Assembly: GCF_023277925.1 (NCBI RefSeq) | Contig: NZ_CP063832.1 | Location: forward strand, 930,001 to 994,000 | Source: Pseudomonas entomophila | GTDB lineage: Bacteria; Pseudomonadota; Gammaproteobacteria; Pseudomonadales; Pseudomonadaceae | Direction of reading: 5' to 3' | DNA length: 64,000 bases | Shown: one piece after another, positions 23,802 through 36,908 of the stretch | Numbering within the stretch: the stretch's first letter is position 1 | Layout: the number at the start of each line of letters is the position of its first letter | Notes under the pieces: model-generated | Seen by the model: the letters and a program-made list of their open reading frames with translations, nothing else | What the model was told of the DNA's origin: nothing | Database searches by the model: none | Program-made: the position numbers and the translations under genes

Positions 23802-23807
23802 GGCAGG

Positions 23808-23853
23808 CAAAAAAACCGGCCACCTTCTTATTAAAGAGGTGGCCGGTTTTTTC
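23808..23853. terminator. Bidirectional terminator between icd and cspD
   Basis: AAAAAACCGGCCACCTT and its inverse AGGTGGCCGGTTTTTT around an 8-9-base loop; runs of A and T on the two sides make it usable for both convergent genes. Confidence 0.9.
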
Positions 23854-23876
23854 GTATGCCGAAAATTAGGCGGGGA

Positions 23877-24137
23877 TCAGGCTTCTTGAGGGATGGATGT
23901 AACATTGCCTGTGCTGGTACCTGAAGGGGTGGTGCTGGCACTCTGGATGTTCACTGCGTGCGTGCCCTTGGGGCCTTGCACGAGCTCGAACGTCACGGCC
24001 TGTCCGGCTTTCAATGTTTTGTAGCCATCCATCTGGATGGCGGAGTAATGGGCGAACAAGTCTTCGCTTTTACCCTCCTCATTGATGAATCCGTAGCCCT
24101 TGGCGTTGTTGAACCACTTGACTTTACCGCTTGCCAT
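23877..24137 (-). CDS. cspD: Cold-shock domain protein CspD
   Basis: 86 residues. One cold-shock domain with RNP1 KGYGFI and RNP2 DLFAHYS, followed by a short Ser/Thr-rich tail. CspD of E. coli is a stationary-phase single-stranded-nucleic-acid binding inhibitor of replication. Start [11 protein letters not shown] at 24137. Convergent with icd and divergent from clpS, the same order as in other Pseudomonas. Confidence 0.93.
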   Translation of the reverse strand: MASGKVKWFNNAKGYGFINEEGKSEDLFAHYSAIQMDGYKTLKAGQAVTFELVQGPKGTHAVNIQSASTTPSGTSTGNVTSIPQEA

Positions 24138-24369
24138 CCCTATGTCCCTCTGCAAAGGACTCCATCACTGGAGTATCATCCACTTCATCCGCATACGAAC
24201 CATGCGAGAAAATCTGGTTGACTGCGCGGATCTTTATAGACCACGGTGGGTTCTTATTGGTTGTAACACCGTTTTGCCGTTAGTCAAGGTCAGCCGGCGC
24301 CCGCGCCGGCAGCCACCTGAAGCGGTCAACCCACAACCTTAACCTGTCGCTCATGATGAAATTCTTTCC

Positions 24370-24744
24370 ATGCATGTACCCAGTGAGATTCGACTAACAT
24401 TCAATCAGGATCGCCCGCAGTCGAACGAGGACGGGCATGAGGACGATGGCGCGGGCCTTGCGGTCCAGGAGGCCAAGCCGATCCTGCAGGCGCCACCGAT
24501 GTACAAGGTGGTTTTGTTCAACGATGACTACACGCCAATGGATTTCGTCGTCGAAGTGCTCGAGACGTTCTTCAATCTGAACCGCGAGCTGGCAACGAAG
24601 ATCATGCTGACCGTCCATACCGAAGGGCGGGCAGTGTGCGGATTGTTTACCCGTGACATCGCCGAGACAAAGGCCATGCAGGTCAACCAATACGCCAGGG
24701 AAAGCCAGCATCCGCTACTCTGTGAAATCGAGAAGGACGGTTAA
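24370..24744 (+). CDS. clpS: ClpS adaptor
   Basis: 124 residues. After a variable N-terminal extension, the ClpS core [20 protein letters not shown] ... [19 protein letters not shown] contains the NDDYTPM loop and residues that hold N-degron leucine, phenylalanine, tyrosine or tryptophan and dock on ClpA. Ends 30 bases before clpA, same strand, an operon. Confidence 0.96.
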   Translation: MHVPSEIRLTFNQDRPQSNEDGHEDDGAGLAVQEAKPILQAPPMYKVVLFNDDYTPMDFVVEVLETFFNLNRELATKIMLTVHTEGRAVCGLFTRDIAETKAMQVNQYARESQHPLLCEIEKDG

Positions 24745-24774
24745 TCGCCGACCACTTGGGTATGAGGTGAAGCT

Positions 24775-27045
24775 ATGTTAAACCGCGAGCTCGAAGTCAC
24801 CCTCAATCTGGCCTTCAAGGAGGCGCGTTCGAAACGTCATGAGTTCATGACCGTCGAACATCTGCTGCTGGCACTCCTTGACAATGAGGCTGCCGCGACC
24901 GTTCTGCGCGCCTGTGGCGCCAATCTCGACAAACTCAAGCATGACCTGCAGGAGTTCATCGATTCGACTACCCCGCTGATCCCCGTGCATGACGAGGACC
25001 GCGAAACGCAACCGACGCTGGGTTTCCAGCGCGTGCTGCAGCGTGCCGTGTTCCACGTGCAGAGCTCCGGCAAGCGCGAGGTTACCGGCGCCAACGTGCT
25101 GGTGGCGATCTTCAGCGAACAGGAAAGCCAGGCTGTGTTCCTGCTCAAGCAGCAGAGCGTGGCCCGCATCGATGTGGTCAACTACATCGCCCACGGTATT
25201 TCGAAAGTGCCGGGCCATGGCCCGCATACTGAAAACGAACAAGACATGCAGGACGAGGAAGGTGGTGAAACCTCTTCTTCCGGCAACCCGCTTGACGCCT
25301 ATGCCAGCAACCTGAACGAACTGGCCCGTGCCGGGCGCATCGATCCGCTGGTGGGGCGTGAGCAGGAGGTCGAGCGCGTCGCGCAGATCCTCGCTCGTCG
25401 GCGCAAGAACAACCCGTTGCTGGTCGGTGAGGCTGGCGTGGGCAAGACCGCGATCGCCGAAGGCCTGGCCAAGCGCATTGTTGATGGCCAGGTGCCGGAC
25501 CTGCTGGCCCAGAGCGTCGTCTACTCCCTCGACCTTGGCGCGCTGCTGGCAGGCACCAAGTACCGTGGTGACTTCGAGAAGCGCTTCAAGGCGCTGCTCG
25601 GTGAGCTGCGCAAGCGTCCGCAGGCGATCCTGTTCATCGATGAGATCCACACCATCATCGGTGCTGGCGCGGCATCCGGTGGCGTGATGGATGCCTCCAA
25701 CCTGCTCAAGCCACTGCTGTCTTCCGGCGATATCCGTTGCATTGGTTCGACCACGTTCCAGGAGTTTCGCGGCATCTTCGAGAAGGACCGTGCCTTGGCG
25801 CGTCGTTTCCAGAAGGTCGATGTCAGCGAGCCTTCGGTGGAGGACACCGTGGGTATCCTGCGCGGCCTGAAAGGCCGCTTCGAGAGCCACCACAACATCG
25901 AGTACAGCGACGAAGCCCTGCGCGCCGCCGCCGAACTGGCCTCGCGTTATATCAATGACCGGCATATGCCGGACAAGGCCATCGATGTGATCGACGAGGC
26001 GGGTGCCTACCAGCGCCTGCAACCGGAGGCCAATCGCGTCAAGCGTATCGATGTACCACAGGTCGAGGACATCGTTGCCAAAATCGCGCGAATTCCGCCG
26101 AAACATGTCACCAGCTCCGATAAAGAGCTGTTGCGCAACCTCGAACGTGACCTCAAGCTCACGGTGTTTGGCCAGGATGCGGCGATCGATTCGCTGGCCA
26201 CTGCCATCAAGCTGTCACGTGCCGGCCTCAAGGCACCGGACAAGCCTGTCGGCTCGTTCCTGTTCGCCGGCCCGACCGGTGTGGGCAAGACCGAGGCGGC
26301 TCGCCAGCTGGCCAAGGCATTGGGTGTGGAGTTGGTGCGCTTCGACATGTCCGAGTACATGGAGCGGCACACTGTGTCGCGCCTGATCGGCGCGCCGCCC
26401 GGCTATGTCGGGTTCGACCAGGGTGGCCTGCTGACTGAGGCCATCACCAAGCAGCCGCACTGTGTGCTGCTGCTGGATGAGATCGAGAAGGCACACCCCG
26501 AAGTCTTCAACCTGCTGCTGCAGGTGATGGACCACGGGACCCTGACCGACAACAACGGGCGCAAGGCGGACTTCCGTAACGTGATCCTGATCATGACCAC
26601 CAATGCCGGCGCTGAAACCGCCGCGCGGGCCTCGATCGGCTTCACCCACCAGGACCATTCCTCCGATGCCATGGAGGTCATTCGCAAGAGCTTCACGCCG
26701 GAGTTCCGCAACCGTCTGGATACCATCATCCAGTTTGGCCGTCTTTCCCACGAGACGATCAAGAGCATCGTCGACAAGTTCCTTATCGAACTGCAGGCGC
26801 AGCTGGAGGACAAGCGTGTACTGCTGGAGGTCACCGATGCCGCGCGCGGCTGGCTGGCTGCCTCGGGCTACGACGTGCAGATGGGCGCGCGTCCGATGGC
26901 GCGGCTGATCCAGGACAAGATCAAGCGGCCGCTGGCCGAGGAGATCCTGTTTGGTGAGCTGGCCGAGCATGGTGGCGTGGTGCACATCGACTTGCGCGAT
27001 GGTGAGTTGGTGTTCGATTACGAGACCACGGCTGAGGTCGCGTAA
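24775..27045 (+). CDS. clpA: ClpA, ATPase subunit of ClpAP protease
   Basis: 756 residues (E. coli 758). N-terminal double Clp_N repeats, then two AAA+ modules with Walker A loops GEAGVGKT and GPTGVGKT. The ClpP-binding loop reads [11 protein letters not shown], corresponding to the IGL loop of E. coli ClpA. It unfolds proteins delivered by ClpS and feeds them to ClpP, which is encoded elsewhere. Confidence 0.97.
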   Translation: MLNRELEVTLNLAFKEARSKRHEFMTVEHLLLALLDNEAAATVLRACGANLDKLKHDLQEFIDSTTPLIPVHDEDRETQPTLGFQRVLQRAVFHVQSSGKREVTGANVLVAIFSEQESQAVFLLKQQSVARIDVVNYIAHGISKVPGHGPHTENEQDMQDEEGGETSSSGNPLDAYASNLNELARAGRIDPLVGREQEVERVAQILARRRKNNPLLVGEAGVGKTAIAEGLAKRIVDGQVPDLLAQSVVYSLDLGALLAGTKYRGDFEKRFKALLGELRKRPQAILFIDEIHTIIGAGAASGGVMDASNLLKPLLSSGDIRCIGSTTFQEFRGIFEKDRALARRFQKVDVSEPSVEDTVGILRGLKGRFESHHNIEYSDEALRAAAELASRYINDRHMPDKAIDVIDEAGAYQRLQPEANRVKRIDVPQVEDIVAKIARIPPKHVTSSDKELLRNLERDLKLTVFGQDAAIDSLATAIKLSRAGLKAPDKPVGSFLFAGPTGVGKTEAARQLAKALGVELVRFDMSEYMERHTVSRLIGAPPGYVGFDQGGLLTEAITKQPHCVLLLDEIEKAHPEVFNLLLQVMDHGTLTDNNGRKADFRNVILIMTTNAGAETAARASIGFTHQDHSSDAMEVIRKSFTPEFRNRLDTIIQFGRLSHETIKSIVDKFLIELQAQLEDKRVLLEVTDAARGWLAASGYDVQMGARPMARLIQDKIKRPLAEEILFGELAEHGGVVHIDLRDGELVFDYETTAEVA

Positions 27046-27063
27046 AGCTGGGGCCGCTTTGCG

Positions 27064-27112
27064 GCCCATCGCGGCTGAAGCCGCTCCTGCAGGAGTGGCT
27101 CCAGTCGTGATG
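27064..27112. repeat. REP-like unit (GCGGCTGAAGCCGC type)
   Basis: CGCGGCTGAAGCCGCTCCTGC plus a weak opposed partner GGAGTGGCTCCAG, 3' of clpA. Confidence 0.6.
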
Positions 27113-27125
27113 TATTGTTCAGGCA

Positions 27126-27160
27126 CAAAAAAGCCCGGCACATGGCCGGGCTTTTTCATG
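27126..27160. terminator. Bidirectional terminator between clpA and infA
   Basis: AAAAAAGCCCGGC, a 4-5-base loop, then GCCGGGCTTTTT; serves the convergent clpA and infA genes. Confidence 0.88.
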
Positions 27161-27168
27161 GCTCGAGC

Positions 27169-27387
27169 TTAGCGCGCACGGTAGGTGATGCGGCCCTTGC
27201 TCAGGTCGTATGGCGTCAGTTCGACGCGGACCTTGTCACCAGTGAGAATACGGATGTAGTTCTTGCGCATCTTGCCGGAGATGTGCGCGGTAACGACGTG
27301 CCCGTTTTCCAACTCCACGCGGAACATGGTGTTGGGCAGGGTGTCGACGACAGTGCCTTCCATTTCGAAGCTGTCTTCTTTCGACAT
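27169..27387 (-). CDS. infA: Translation initiation factor IF-1
   Basis: 72 residues, the exact usual length. S1/OB-fold protein beginning [19 protein letters not shown] and ending in KGRITYRAR. It binds the ribosomal A site during initiation. The ATG at 27387 is chosen over the in-frame extension because the family starts there. It stands between the N-degron genes clpSA and bpt-aat, a conserved order. Confidence 0.97.
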
Positions 27388-27490
27388 GCAGTAAAGCCCT
27401 CGGTATCCAGTGTTGGCCCGACGCACGACTGCACCGGGCAAAAAAAGTGGCGTGGAGTATGCCCGAAAACTGCGTGTCAAGCCAATGCTT

Positions 27491-28198
27491 TCAGTTGAGG
27501 GTGACCCAGCGCTGATTGATCAGTAGTTCGATGGGGCGATATTGGGTCTTGTAGTTCATTTTCTTGCAGTTCTTGATCCAGTATCCCAGGTACACGGCGT
27601 CGAGGTTCTGACGCAGGGCTTCGGTGATCTGCCAGAGGATGGCATAGCGGCCCAGGCTGCGCCGTTCTTCATCGGGCTCGTAGAAGGTGTACACCGCCGA
27701 TAGGCCATTGGGCAGCAGGTCGCAGACTGCCACCGCCATCAGGCGCCCTTCGAGGCGGAACTCATAGAACCAGCAGAACGGCAGGTCGCGGACCAGGAAG
27801 GTCGAAAACTGGTCACGGCTGGGCGGGTACATGTCGCCATCGGCATGGCGCTGCTCGATGTAGCGGCGGTACAGCTCGAAATACTCTTCCTTGAATACCG
27901 GGCGCACGGCGCTGACGGTCAGGTCGGCATTGCGCTTGAGAATGCGCCGCTGCTGGCGGTTGGGGATGAAGCGCGCAGCAGGGATGCGCGCCGGTACGCA
28001 GGCATTGCAGTTTTGGCAATGCGGGCGATACAGGTGGTCACCGCTGCGGCGAAAGCCCATTTCCGACAGGTCAGCGTACACATGCACGTCCATCGGCTGG
28101 CTCGGGTCGAGAAACAGCGTGGTGGCCTGCTCATCCGGCAGGTAGCTGCAGGAGTGGGGTTGAGTGGCATAGAACTTCAACCGCGCCAACTCTGTCAT
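27491..28198 (-). CDS. bpt: Aspartate/glutamate leucyltransferase (arginyltransferase family)
   Basis: 235 residues of the ATE/Bpt family: N-terminal cysteine-rich [12 protein letters not shown] and the C-terminal [18 protein letters not shown]. Bacterial Bpt proteins attach leucine from Leu-tRNA to N-terminal Asp or Glu, creating a primary N-degron for ClpS. Start [16 protein letters not shown] at 28198. Lies 57 bases downstream of aat, same strand. Confidence 0.94.
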
Positions 28199-28255
28199 GT
28201 TCAACCCCTTCGATGAGTCGTTGTCTCTAAGTGTAAGCCAGCTCTGGAAACTCGC

Positions 28256-28936
28256 CTAGCGAACCCAACTGGCGCCGCTGGGCTGGTTGAGGTGGCGTGC
28301 CAGGTGGTCGGCGAATTCGGCCCGACTGATGGCCCGGGCGCCCAGGCTGTGCAAGTGGTTGGTGGGCATCTGGCAGTCGATAAGGGTGAAACCGGCCTGT
28401 TTCAGGTGCTCGACCAGTGCCACGAAGCCTACTTTCGAGGCGTTGTCGGCGCGGCTGAACATCGACTCGCCAAAAAACAGGCGGCCCATGGCCAGGCCGT
28501 AGAGTCCGCCGACCAGTTCACCTGCCTGGCGCACTTCCACCGAATGGGCGAAGCCGCGGCGGTGCAGTTCGCAGTAGGCCGCGCGCATGCTGTCGGTAAT
28601 CCAGGTGCCATCCGCGTAGTCGCGCGGGGCGGCGCAGGCCTTGATCACGGCCGGGAAGTCGCTGTCGAAGCTGACCTGGTAGTGGCCCTGGCGGATGAAC
28701 TTGGCCAGCGAGCGCGAGACGTGCAATTCCTCCGGAAACAGCACGGTGCGTGGGTCGGGTGACCACCAGAGGATCGGTTGGCCATCCTGATACCAGGGGA
28801 AGCAGCCGTGACGATAGGCGGCCACCAGCCGTTCGGGGGTGAGATCACCTCCAGCGGCAAGCAGGCCGTTGGGGTCGTGAAGGGCCTTTTCCAGGGGTGG
28901 GAAGGTCAGCGAGTCGCGGGTGAGCCAGGTGAGCAT
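28256..28936 (-). CDS. aat: Leucyl/phenylalanyl-tRNA-protein transferase
   Basis: 226 residues. Family hallmarks: [42 protein letters not shown] and [18 protein letters not shown]. It adds Leu or Phe to N-terminal Lys or Arg, making substrates for ClpS-ClpAP. Start [14 protein letters not shown] at 28936. Forms an operon with bpt. Confidence 0.96.
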   Translation of the reverse strand: MLTWLTRDSLTFPPLEKALHDPNGLLAAGGDLTPERLVAAYRHGCFPWYQDGQPILWWSPDPRTVLFPEELHVSRSLAKFIRQGHYQVSFDSDFPAVIKACAAPRDYADGTWITDSMRAAYCELHRRGFAHSVEVRQAGELVGGLYGLAMGRLFFGESMFSRADNASKVGFVALVEHLKQAGFTLIDCQMPTNHLHSLGARAISRAEFADHLARHLNQPSGASWVR

Positions 28937-29299
28937 GGTGTTCTTGGGCGGCGGGGGAGGGGAGGGCGACCAGCATGGCGCGGCTTGCGGATGCGGTCAA
29001 CGGCCGCTATCGCGGGGCAAGCCCGCCGCCAAACGCGACGACTACAAGGTGTTTCACGCTTGCTTTGGCACCATCTGGTACATTTGCTGTCACACCTGTG
29101 CAAAAACACAGCATAAGCCTTTGTCACAAAAGAAAATGCATGCTCAAATTGCAACCATTGTGAAAGTAGCCCCCGTTCACGCTCCAGCAGCGTGCCGCCA
29201 TGGCGGCTGGCGGGCAGTAATGTTAAAAGTAGTGGTTCAAAGGCCTGCGTACGGCCTTTCACTGTTTGGACGCGCAGCACGCGCAGGAATAGACGCGTT
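28937..29299. other. Intergenic region between divergent aat and ftsK
   Basis: 363 bases with no supportable gene. It contains a partial REP-like stem (CGCGGGGCAAGCCCGC at about 29008) and an AT-richer stretch at 29090-29160 that probably houses the ftsK promoter. In some Pseudomonas a thioredoxin reductase gene lies here; no trace of it is seen. Confidence 0.55.
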
Positions 29300-31717
29300 T
29301 TGAAGAAATCCACCGCAACTCCAGCCCCTTTGCCAGTGCCTCTTTGGCGGCAGCAGCTGCACTACCGTCTGAAGGAAGGTGCGCTGATCGCCGTAGGTGC
29401 CCTGTGCCTGTACCTGTGGATGGCACTGGTCACCTACGACACTGCCGACCCAGGCTTCAGCCACACCAGCAACGCCGACCAGGTGCAGAACGCCGCCGGC
29501 CGTGCCGGGGCCTATTTCGCCGACATCCTGTTCATGGTGCTTGGCTACTTCGCCTATATCTTCCCGCTGCTGCTGGCGATCAAGACCTGGCAGATCTTCC
29601 GCGAACGCCACCAGCCCTGGCAGTGGAGTGGCTGGTTGTTTTCCTGGCGACTGATCGGCCTGGTGTTCCTGGTGCTGTCGGGCGCGGCGCTGGCGCATAT
29701 TCATTTTCACCCTTCGGCCAGCCTGCCGTTCTCTGCGGGCGGGGCCTTGGGCGAGAGCCTGGGTGACCTGGCGCGCAACTTGTTGAATGTGCAGGGCAGC
29801 ACGCTGATGTTCATTGCCCTCTTCCTGTTCGGCCTGACGGTGTTCACCGACCTGTCCTGGTTCAAGGTGATGGACGTCACCGGCAAGATCACCCTCGACC
29901 TGTTCGAGCTGATGCAGGGTGCCGCCAACCGTTGGTGGGAGGCGCGCAACGAGCGTAAGCGCCTGGTGGCGCAGCTGCGTGAGGTGGATGATCAGGTTGA
30001 GGAAGTGGTTGCCCCGGTGGTGGCGGACAAGCGTGAGCAGGTCAAGGCTCGTGAGCGCATCATCGAGCGCGACGAAGCGTTGACCAAGCATGTTGCCCAG
30101 CGCGAGCAGCAACCGGCCCCGGTGATCAATATTCCGCCTGCGCCGGTCAAGGCGCCAGAGCCAAGCAAACGGGTGATGAAGGAGAAGCAGGCGCCGTTGT
30201 TCATCGACAGTGCGGTGGAAGGCACTTTGCCGTCGATCTCCATCCTCGACCCTGCCGAAGAGAAGAAGATCGAGTACTCGCCTGAGTCACTGGCCGGTGT
30301 CGGCCACCTGCTGGAAATCAAACTGAAGGAATTCGGTGTCGAGGTGTCGGTCGACTCGATCCATCCGGGGCCGGTGATCACCCGTTACGAGATCCAGCCT
30401 GCCGCGGGCGTGAAGGTCAGCCGTATCGCCAACCTGGCCAAGGACCTGGCGCGTTCCCTGGCGGTGACCAGTGTGCGCGTGGTCGAGGTGATTCCCGGGA
30501 AGACCACCGTGGGTATCGAGATCCCCAACGAGAACCGCCAGATGGTGCGTTTCTCCGAGGTGCTGTCGACGCCGCAGTATGATGAGCAGAAATCACCGGT
30601 CACCCTGGCCCTGGGCCACGACATCGGCGGCAAGCCGGTGATCACCGACCTGGCGAAGATGCCGCACCTGCTGGTGGCTGGTACCACTGGCTCCGGTAAG
30701 TCGGTAGGTGTGAACGCGATGATCCTGTCGATCCTGTTCAAGTCGGGCCCGGAAGACGCGCGCCTGATCATGATCGACCCGAAGATGCTCGAACTGTCGA
30801 TCTACGAAGGTATTCCGCACCTGCTGTGCCCGGTGGTCACCGACATGAAGGACGCCGCCAACGCGCTGCGCTGGAGCGTTGCTGAAATGGAGCGCCGCTA
30901 CAAGCTGATGGCGGCCATGGGCGTGCGTAACCTGGCGGGCTTCAACCGCAAGATCAAGGATGCAGAAGAGGCTGGCGAGGTCGTTCACGACCCGTTGTAC
31001 CGCCGCGAAAGCATGGACGACGAGCCGCCTACGCTGAAAACGCTGCCCACCATCGTGGTGGTGGTCGACGAATTCGCCGACATGATGATGATCGTCGGCA
31101 AGAAGGTCGAGGAGCTGATTGCCCGTATCGCCCAGAAGGCCCGTGCCGCCGGTATCCACCTGATTCTTGCGACCCAGCGCCCATCGGTGGATGTGATCAC
31201 CGGCCTGATCAAGGCCAACATCCCGACCCGCATGGCGTTCCAGGTATCGAGCAAGATCGACTCGCGGACCATCATCGACCAAGGTGGCGCGGAGCAGCTG
31301 CTGGGCCACGGTGACATGCTCTACATGCCGCCGGGCACCAGCCTGCCGATACGTGTGCACGGCGCCTTCGTCTCCGACGACGAGGTGCACCGCGTCGTCG
31401 AGGCGTGGAAGCTGCGCGGTGCTCCGGACTACAACGACGACATCCTCAACGGCGTCGAAGAGGCCGGTAGCGGCTTCGATGGCGGCGGTGGTGGCGGTGA
31501 TGGCGACGATTCCGAGAGCGACGCCTTGTATGATGAAGCCGTCCAGTTCGTGCTCGAAAGCCGTCGCGCGTCGATTTCTGCCGTGCAGCGCAAGCTGAAG
31601 ATCGGCTACAACCGCGCCGCCCGGATGATCGAGGCGATGGAGATGGCTGGCGTAGTCACCCCCATGAACAGCAACGGCTCGCGGGAAGTGATTGCCCCGG
31701 GCGGCCCGCGCGACTGA
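29300..31717 (+). CDS. ftsK: DNA translocase FtsK
   Basis: 805 residues from a TTG start ([14 protein letters not shown]), chosen because the N-terminus aligns with other Pseudomonas FtsK proteins and AGGA precedes it. Four membrane segments are followed by a short charged linker, the alpha/beta motor with [10 protein letters not shown] and the Walker [11 protein letters not shown], and a C-terminal gamma winged helix ([21 protein letters not shown]) that reads KOPS. It pumps chromosome ends at the septum for dimer resolution. Followed at 62 bases by lolA. Confidence 0.95.
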   Translation: MKKSTATPAPLPVPLWRQQLHYRLKEGALIAVGALCLYLWMALVTYDTADPGFSHTSNADQVQNAAGRAGAYFADILFMVLGYFAYIFPLLLAIKTWQIFRERHQPWQWSGWLFSWRLIGLVFLVLSGAALAHIHFHPSASLPFSAGGALGESLGDLARNLLNVQGSTLMFIALFLFGLTVFTDLSWFKVMDVTGKITLDLFELMQGAANRWWEARNERKRLVAQLREVDDQVEEVVAPVVADKREQVKARERIIERDEALTKHVAQREQQPAPVINIPPAPVKAPEPSKRVMKEKQAPLFIDSAVEGTLPSISILDPAEEKKIEYSPESLAGVGHLLEIKLKEFGVEVSVDSIHPGPVITRYEIQPAAGVKVSRIANLAKDLARSLAVTSVRVVEVIPGKTTVGIEIPNENRQMVRFSEVLSTPQYDEQKSPVTLALGHDIGGKPVITDLAKMPHLLVAGTTGSGKSVGVNAMILSILFKSGPEDARLIMIDPKMLELSIYEGIPHLLCPVVTDMKDAANALRWSVAEMERRYKLMAAMGVRNLAGFNRKIKDAEEAGEVVHDPLYRRESMDDEPPTLKTLPTIVVVVDEFADMMMIVGKKVEELIARIAQKARAAGIHLILATQRPSVDVITGLIKANIPTRMAFQVSSKIDSRTIIDQGGAEQLLGHGDMLYMPPGTSLPIRVHGAFVSDDEVHRVVEAWKLRGAPDYNDDILNGVEEAGSGFDGGGGGGDGDDSESDALYDEAVQFVLESRRASISAVQRKLKIGYNRAARMIEAMEMAGVVTPMNSNGSREVIAPGGPRD

Positions 31718-31779
31718 TGAACACCCTGCCGGGCACCAACGAAGGTGCCCGGCCTATCCAATGCTCAATGAGGATTCCC

Positions 31780-32403
31780 ATGCGCGCGATTCGCATGCTG
31801 TTGGTTTCTGCCCTGGCCATGGGCGCTGTGTCGGTACATGCCGACGAAAAAGACGTGGCTCGCCTCACCCAGCTGCTGGAAAAGTCCCGGACCATCACCG
31901 CGCGCTTCTCCCAGCTGACCCTGGACGCCAGCGGCACCAGCCTGCAGGAAGCCAACGGTGAAATGGCGGTCAAGCGCCCGGGGCTGTTCTACTGGCATAC
32001 CGACGCGCCCCAGGAACAGGTGGTGGTGTCCGATGGCCAGAAAGTCACCCTGTGGGACCCGGATCTTGAGCAGGCCACCATCAAGAAGCTCGATGTGCGC
32101 CTGAGCCAGACGCCCGCGCTGTTGCTGTCCGGTGACGTGTCGAAGATCAGCCAGAGCTTCGATATCAGCTCGAAGGAGCAGGGCGAGGTGACCGACTTCA
32201 CCCTCAAGCCGAAAACCAAGGACACCCTGTTCGACTCGCTGCGGGTATCGTTCCGCAAGGGCCTGATCAACGACATGCAGTTGATCGACAGCGTCGGCCA
32301 ACGCACCAACATCCTGTTCAACGGGGTCAAGGCCAACGAAGCTATCCCGGCGACCAAGTTCAAGTTCGATGTCCCGAAAGGCGCGGACATCATCCAGGAG
32401 TAA
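31780..32403 (+). CDS. lolA: Outer-membrane lipoprotein carrier protein LolA
   Basis: 207 residues with a Sec signal peptide ([21 protein letters not shown], cleavage before DEKD). The half-barrel core contains [17 protein letters not shown]. LolA shuttles lipoproteins across the periplasm from LolCDE to LolB. The ATG at 31780 has TGAGGA upstream and fits the signal peptide; the frame is open further upstream but without a signal sequence. Confidence 0.95.
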   Translation: MRAIRMLLVSALAMGAVSVHADEKDVARLTQLLEKSRTITARFSQLTLDASGTSLQEANGEMAVKRPGLFYWHTDAPQEQVVVSDGQKVTLWDPDLEQATIKKLDVRLSQTPALLLSGDVSKISQSFDISSKEQGEVTDFTLKPKTKDTLFDSLRVSFRKGLINDMQLIDSVGQRTNILFNGVKANEAIPATKFKFDVPKGADIIQE

Positions 32404-32415
32404 CCAGAGCCCGCC

Positions 32416-33741
32416 ATGGACCTGTTTCGTAGCGAACCCGTCGCCCAGCCCCTGGCCGCCCGCCTGCGCCCGTCCAGCCTGGACGAGTACGTCGGCCAGG
32501 AGCACCTGCTGGCGCGTGGCAAGCCACTGCGCGAGGCGCTGGAACAGGGCGCCCTGCACTCGATGATCTTCTGGGGGCCGCCGGGGGTGGGCAAGACCAC
32601 CCTCGCGCGGTTGCTGGCGCAGTTCTGTGACGCCCACTTCGAGACGGTCTCGGCCGTACTGGCCGGGGTCAAGGAGATCCGCCAGGCGGTCGAGGTGGCC
32701 AAGCAGCAGGCGGGGCAGTATGGCCGTCGCACCATCCTGTTCGTCGACGAAGTGCACCGCTTCAACAAATCGCAACAGGACGCCTTCCTGCCCTACGTGG
32801 AGGACGGCACGTTGATCTTCATCGGCGCCACCACCGAGAACCCTTCGTTCGAGCTGAACAACGCCTTGCTCTCGCGGGCGCGGGTGTATGTGCTCAAGAG
32901 CCTCGACGAAGCGGCGCTGCGCAAGCTGGTCGATCGTGCCCTCAGCGAACAGCGGGGCCTGGGCAAGCGCAACCTGCGTGTGGGCGACGAAGCCTTCAAG
33001 ATGCTCATGGCCGCCGCCGATGGCGATGGCCGGCGCATGCTCAACTTCCTCGAGAACGCATCGGACCTGGCCGAAGACGGTGGTGAGATTGCTGTCGAGT
33101 TGCTGCAGAGCTTGCTCGGTGACAGCCGCCGCCGCTTCGACAAGGGCGGCGAGGCGTTCTACGACCAGATCTCGGCCTTGCACAAATCCGTGCGTGGCTC
33201 CAACCCGGACGGCGCGCTGTACTGGTACGCGCGCATGCTCGACGGTGGCTGCGACCCGCTGTATATCGCCCGTCGCGTGGTGCGCATGGCCAGCGAGGAT
33301 ATCGGCAACGCCGACCCCCGGGCCCTGAGCCTATGCCTGGCGGCGTGGGATGTGCAGGAGCGTCTGGGTAGCCCCGAGGGCGAACTGGCGGTGGCCCAGG
33401 CCATCACCTACATCGCCTGCGCACCGAAGAGCAACGCGGTGTACGTGGGTTTCAAGGCGGCCATGCGCGAAGCGGCCGAGCACGGTTCGCTGGAGGTGCC
33501 GCTGCATCTGCGTAATGCCCCAACCAAGCTGATGAAGCAGCTTGGCTACGGCGAGGAGTACCGCTACGCCCATGACGAGCCTGACGCCTATGCCGCTGGC
33601 GAAGACTATTTCCCCGAGCAGCTTGAACCACGCCAGTACTACCAGCCGGTGCCACGCGGCCTTGAGCTGAAGATTGGCGAAAAGTTGCGCCACCTGGCCG
33701 AGCTCGATCGCAACAGCCCCCGCCAGCGGAGAAAACCGTGA
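32416..33741 (+). CDS. rarA: Replication-associated recombination protein A (MgsA/WRNIP1 family AAA+)
   Basis: 441 residues. AAA+ motor with Walker [10 protein letters not shown], Walker [11 protein letters not shown] and sensor [12 protein letters not shown], then the family's C-terminal tetramerisation region with [19 protein letters not shown]. It acts at stalled replication forks. Stop overlaps the crcB start by 4 bases (GTGA). Confidence 0.95.
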   Translation: MDLFRSEPVAQPLAARLRPSSLDEYVGQEHLLARGKPLREALEQGALHSMIFWGPPGVGKTTLARLLAQFCDAHFETVSAVLAGVKEIRQAVEVAKQQAGQYGRRTILFVDEVHRFNKSQQDAFLPYVEDGTLIFIGATTENPSFELNNALLSRARVYVLKSLDEAALRKLVDRALSEQRGLGKRNLRVGDEAFKMLMAAADGDGRRMLNFLENASDLAEDGGEIAVELLQSLLGDSRRRFDKGGEAFYDQISALHKSVRGSNPDGALYWYARMLDGGCDPLYIARRVVRMASEDIGNADPRALSLCLAAWDVQERLGSPEGELAVAQAITYIACAPKSNAVYVGFKAAMREAAEHGSLEVPLHLRNAPTKLMKQLGYGEEYRYAHDEPDAYAAGEDYFPEQLEPRQYYQPVPRGLELKIGEKLRHLAELDRNSPRQRRKP

Positions 33742-34112
33742 TCGCACTCATCGCCGCCGTCAGCGCAGGCGGTATTGCCGGCACGCTGCTGCGCTTCGCC
33801 ACCGCCAACTGGGTGGCGGCCCACTGGCCACGGCACTTCTATGCCGGTACGCTGGCGGTCAATCTGGTCGGCTGCCTGCTGATCGGCCTGCTTTACGGGC
33901 TGTTCCTGCACAAGCCCCTGGCGCCGGTCGAGCTGCGCGCCGGATTGATCGTCGGGTTTCTGGGCGGTCTGACCACATTTTCCTCTTTCTCGCTCGATAC
34001 CGTGCGCCTGATGGAAAGCGGGCAAGTACCGCTGGCCATGGGCTATACCATTATCAGCGTTGTAGGCGGCCTGCTCGCGACCTGGGCCGGCCTGTCCCTG
34101 ACCCGATTCTGA
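33738..34112 (+). CDS. crcB: Fluoride channel CrcB/Fluc
   Basis: 124 residues, four membrane helices. Conserved [13 protein letters not shown] and [16 protein letters not shown] (the F- path phenylalanines and the central-Na+ region). Functions as an antiparallel dimer that releases fluoride from the cytoplasm. GTG start overlaps rarA by 4 bases; no fluoride riboswitch could be placed, as the upstream sequence is rarA coding. Confidence 0.95.
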   Translation: MIALIAAVSAGGIAGTLLRFATANWVAAHWPRHFYAGTLAVNLVGCLLIGLLYGLFLHKPLAPVELRAGLIVGFLGGLTTFSSFSLDTVRLMESGQVPLAMGYTIISVVGGLLATWAGLSLTRF

Positions 34113-34130
34113 ACCAACTTTTACACATAA

Positions 34131-35423
<1,293 letters not shown>

Positions 35424-36815
35424 ATGGACTACCTGCCGCTGTTCCACAAGCTGCAGGGTGGCCGCGCGCTGGTCGTCGGCGGTGGCGAGATCGCCTTGCG
35501 CAAGGCGCGTCTGCTGGCTGATGCCGGCGCCGCGCTGCGGGTAGTGGCGCCGGAAGTCGACGGCCAGCTCGCCGCGCTGGCCCGTGAGGGCGGTGGCGAA
35601 GTCCTGGTGCGTGGCTATCAGTCGTCGGATCTGGAGGGCTGTCGCCTGGTGATCGCGGCCACTGATGACCCTGGGCTCAACGCCCAGGTCTCGGCTGATG
35701 CACAGGCGCGCAGCCTGCCGGTCAACGTGGTGGACGCACCGGCCCTGTGCAGCGTGATCTTCCCAGCCATCGTCGACCGTTCACCCCTGGTGGTGGCGGT
35801 GTCCAGCGGTGGCGACGCCCCGGTGCTGGCGCGGTTGATCCGCGCCAAGCTGGAAGCGTGGATTCCATCCGCCTATGGCGAACTGGCCGGGCTCGCCGCG
35901 CGTTTTCGCGACAAGGTCAAGGCCTTGTACCCAGACGTCAACCAGCGTCGCGGTTTCTGGGAGAACGTGTTCCAGGGACCGATCGCTGAGCGGCAGTTGG
36001 CCGGGCAGGGCGCGGAAGCCGAGCGCCTGTTGCAGGCAATGGTCGACGGCGCGCCCTTGCAGCAAGGGGGCGAGGTGTACTTGGTTGGTGCCGGTCCAGG
36101 TGATCCGGACCTGCTGACTTTCCGCGCCCTGCGCCTGATGCAGCAGGCCGATGTGGTGCTCTATGATCGCCTGGTGGCGCCGGCGATCATCGAGATGTGC
36201 CGGCGTGACGCCGAACGCATCTATGTCGGCAAGCGCCGCGCCGACCATGCCGTGCCCCAGGACCAGATCAACCGCCTGCTGGTGGACCTAGCGCGCCAGG
36301 GCAAGCGCGTACTGCGGCTCAAGGGCGGTGACCCGTTCATCTTCGGCCGGGGTGGCGAGGAGATCGAGGAGCTGGCCGATGAAGGGATTCCGTTCCAGGT
36401 GGTGCCAGGGATCACGGCAGCCAGTGGCTGCTCCGCCTACGGCGGTATTCCGTTGACCCATCGGGATTATGCCCAGTCAGTACGTTTCGTGACCGGTCAC
36501 TTGAAGGATGGCACCAGCAACCTGCCCTGGCACGACCTGGTGGCGCCGGCCCAGACCCTGGTGTTCTACATGGGGCTGGTCGGGTTGCCGACCATCTGTG
36601 CCGAGCTGGTCCGCCATGGCCGCGCGGCAAGTACGCCTGCGGCGTTGGTGCAGCAAGGCACCACGCGTAACCAGCGGGTGTTTACCGGTACCCTGGCTGA
36701 CCTGCCTGAGCTGGTAGCCCGCCATGAAGTGCATGCGCCGACCCTGGTGATCGTCGGGGAGGTGGTGAAGTTGCGCGACAAGCTGGCGTGGTTCGAAGGG
36801 GCGCAGAATAGCTGA
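35424..36815 (+). CDS. cysG: Siroheme synthase (uroporphyrinogen-III methyltransferase/dehydrogenase/ferrochelatase)
   Basis: 463 residues, the trifunctional fusion. N-terminal NAD-binding dehydrogenase/ferrochelatase ([15 protein letters not shown] at 15-29) and C-terminal SUMT methylase ([18 protein letters not shown] and [17 protein letters not shown]). Makes siroheme for sulfite and nitrite reductases. Begins immediately after the serS stop, so probably read from the same mRNA. Confidence 0.96.
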   Translation: MDYLPLFHKLQGGRALVVGGGEIALRKARLLADAGAALRVVAPEVDGQLAALAREGGGEVLVRGYQSSDLEGCRLVIAATDDPGLNAQVSADAQARSLPVNVVDAPALCSVIFPAIVDRSPLVVAVSSGGDAPVLARLIRAKLEAWIPSAYGELAGLAARFRDKVKALYPDVNQRRGFWENVFQGPIAERQLAGQGAEAERLLQAMVDGAPLQQGGEVYLVGAGPGDPDLLTFRALRLMQQADVVLYDRLVAPAIIEMCRRDAERIYVGKRRADHAVPQDQINRLLVDLARQGKRVLRLKGGDPFIFGRGGEEIEELADEGIPFQVVPGITAASGCSAYGGIPLTHRDYAQSVRFVTGHLKDGTSNLPWHDLVAPAQTLVFYMGLVGLPTICAELVRHGRAASTPAALVQQGTTRNQRVFTGTLADLPELVARHEVHAPTLVIVGEVVKLRDKLAWFEGAQNS

Positions 36816-36835
36816 AGCATTTGCGGTCCATCGCC

Positions 36836-36892
36836 GACAAACCGGCTCCTACGAGATGGCTGTAGGGGCCGGCTTGCCGGCGATGGGCTGTA
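36836..36892. repeat. REP palindrome pair
   Basis: CATCGCCGACAAACCGGCTCCTAC and GTAGGGGCCGGCTTGCCGGCGATG between the convergent cysG and the glutathione-transferase-like gene. The left unit has a stem mismatch. Confidence 0.75.
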
Positions 36893-36908
36893 CGCCGCCC
36901 CAATTGTC

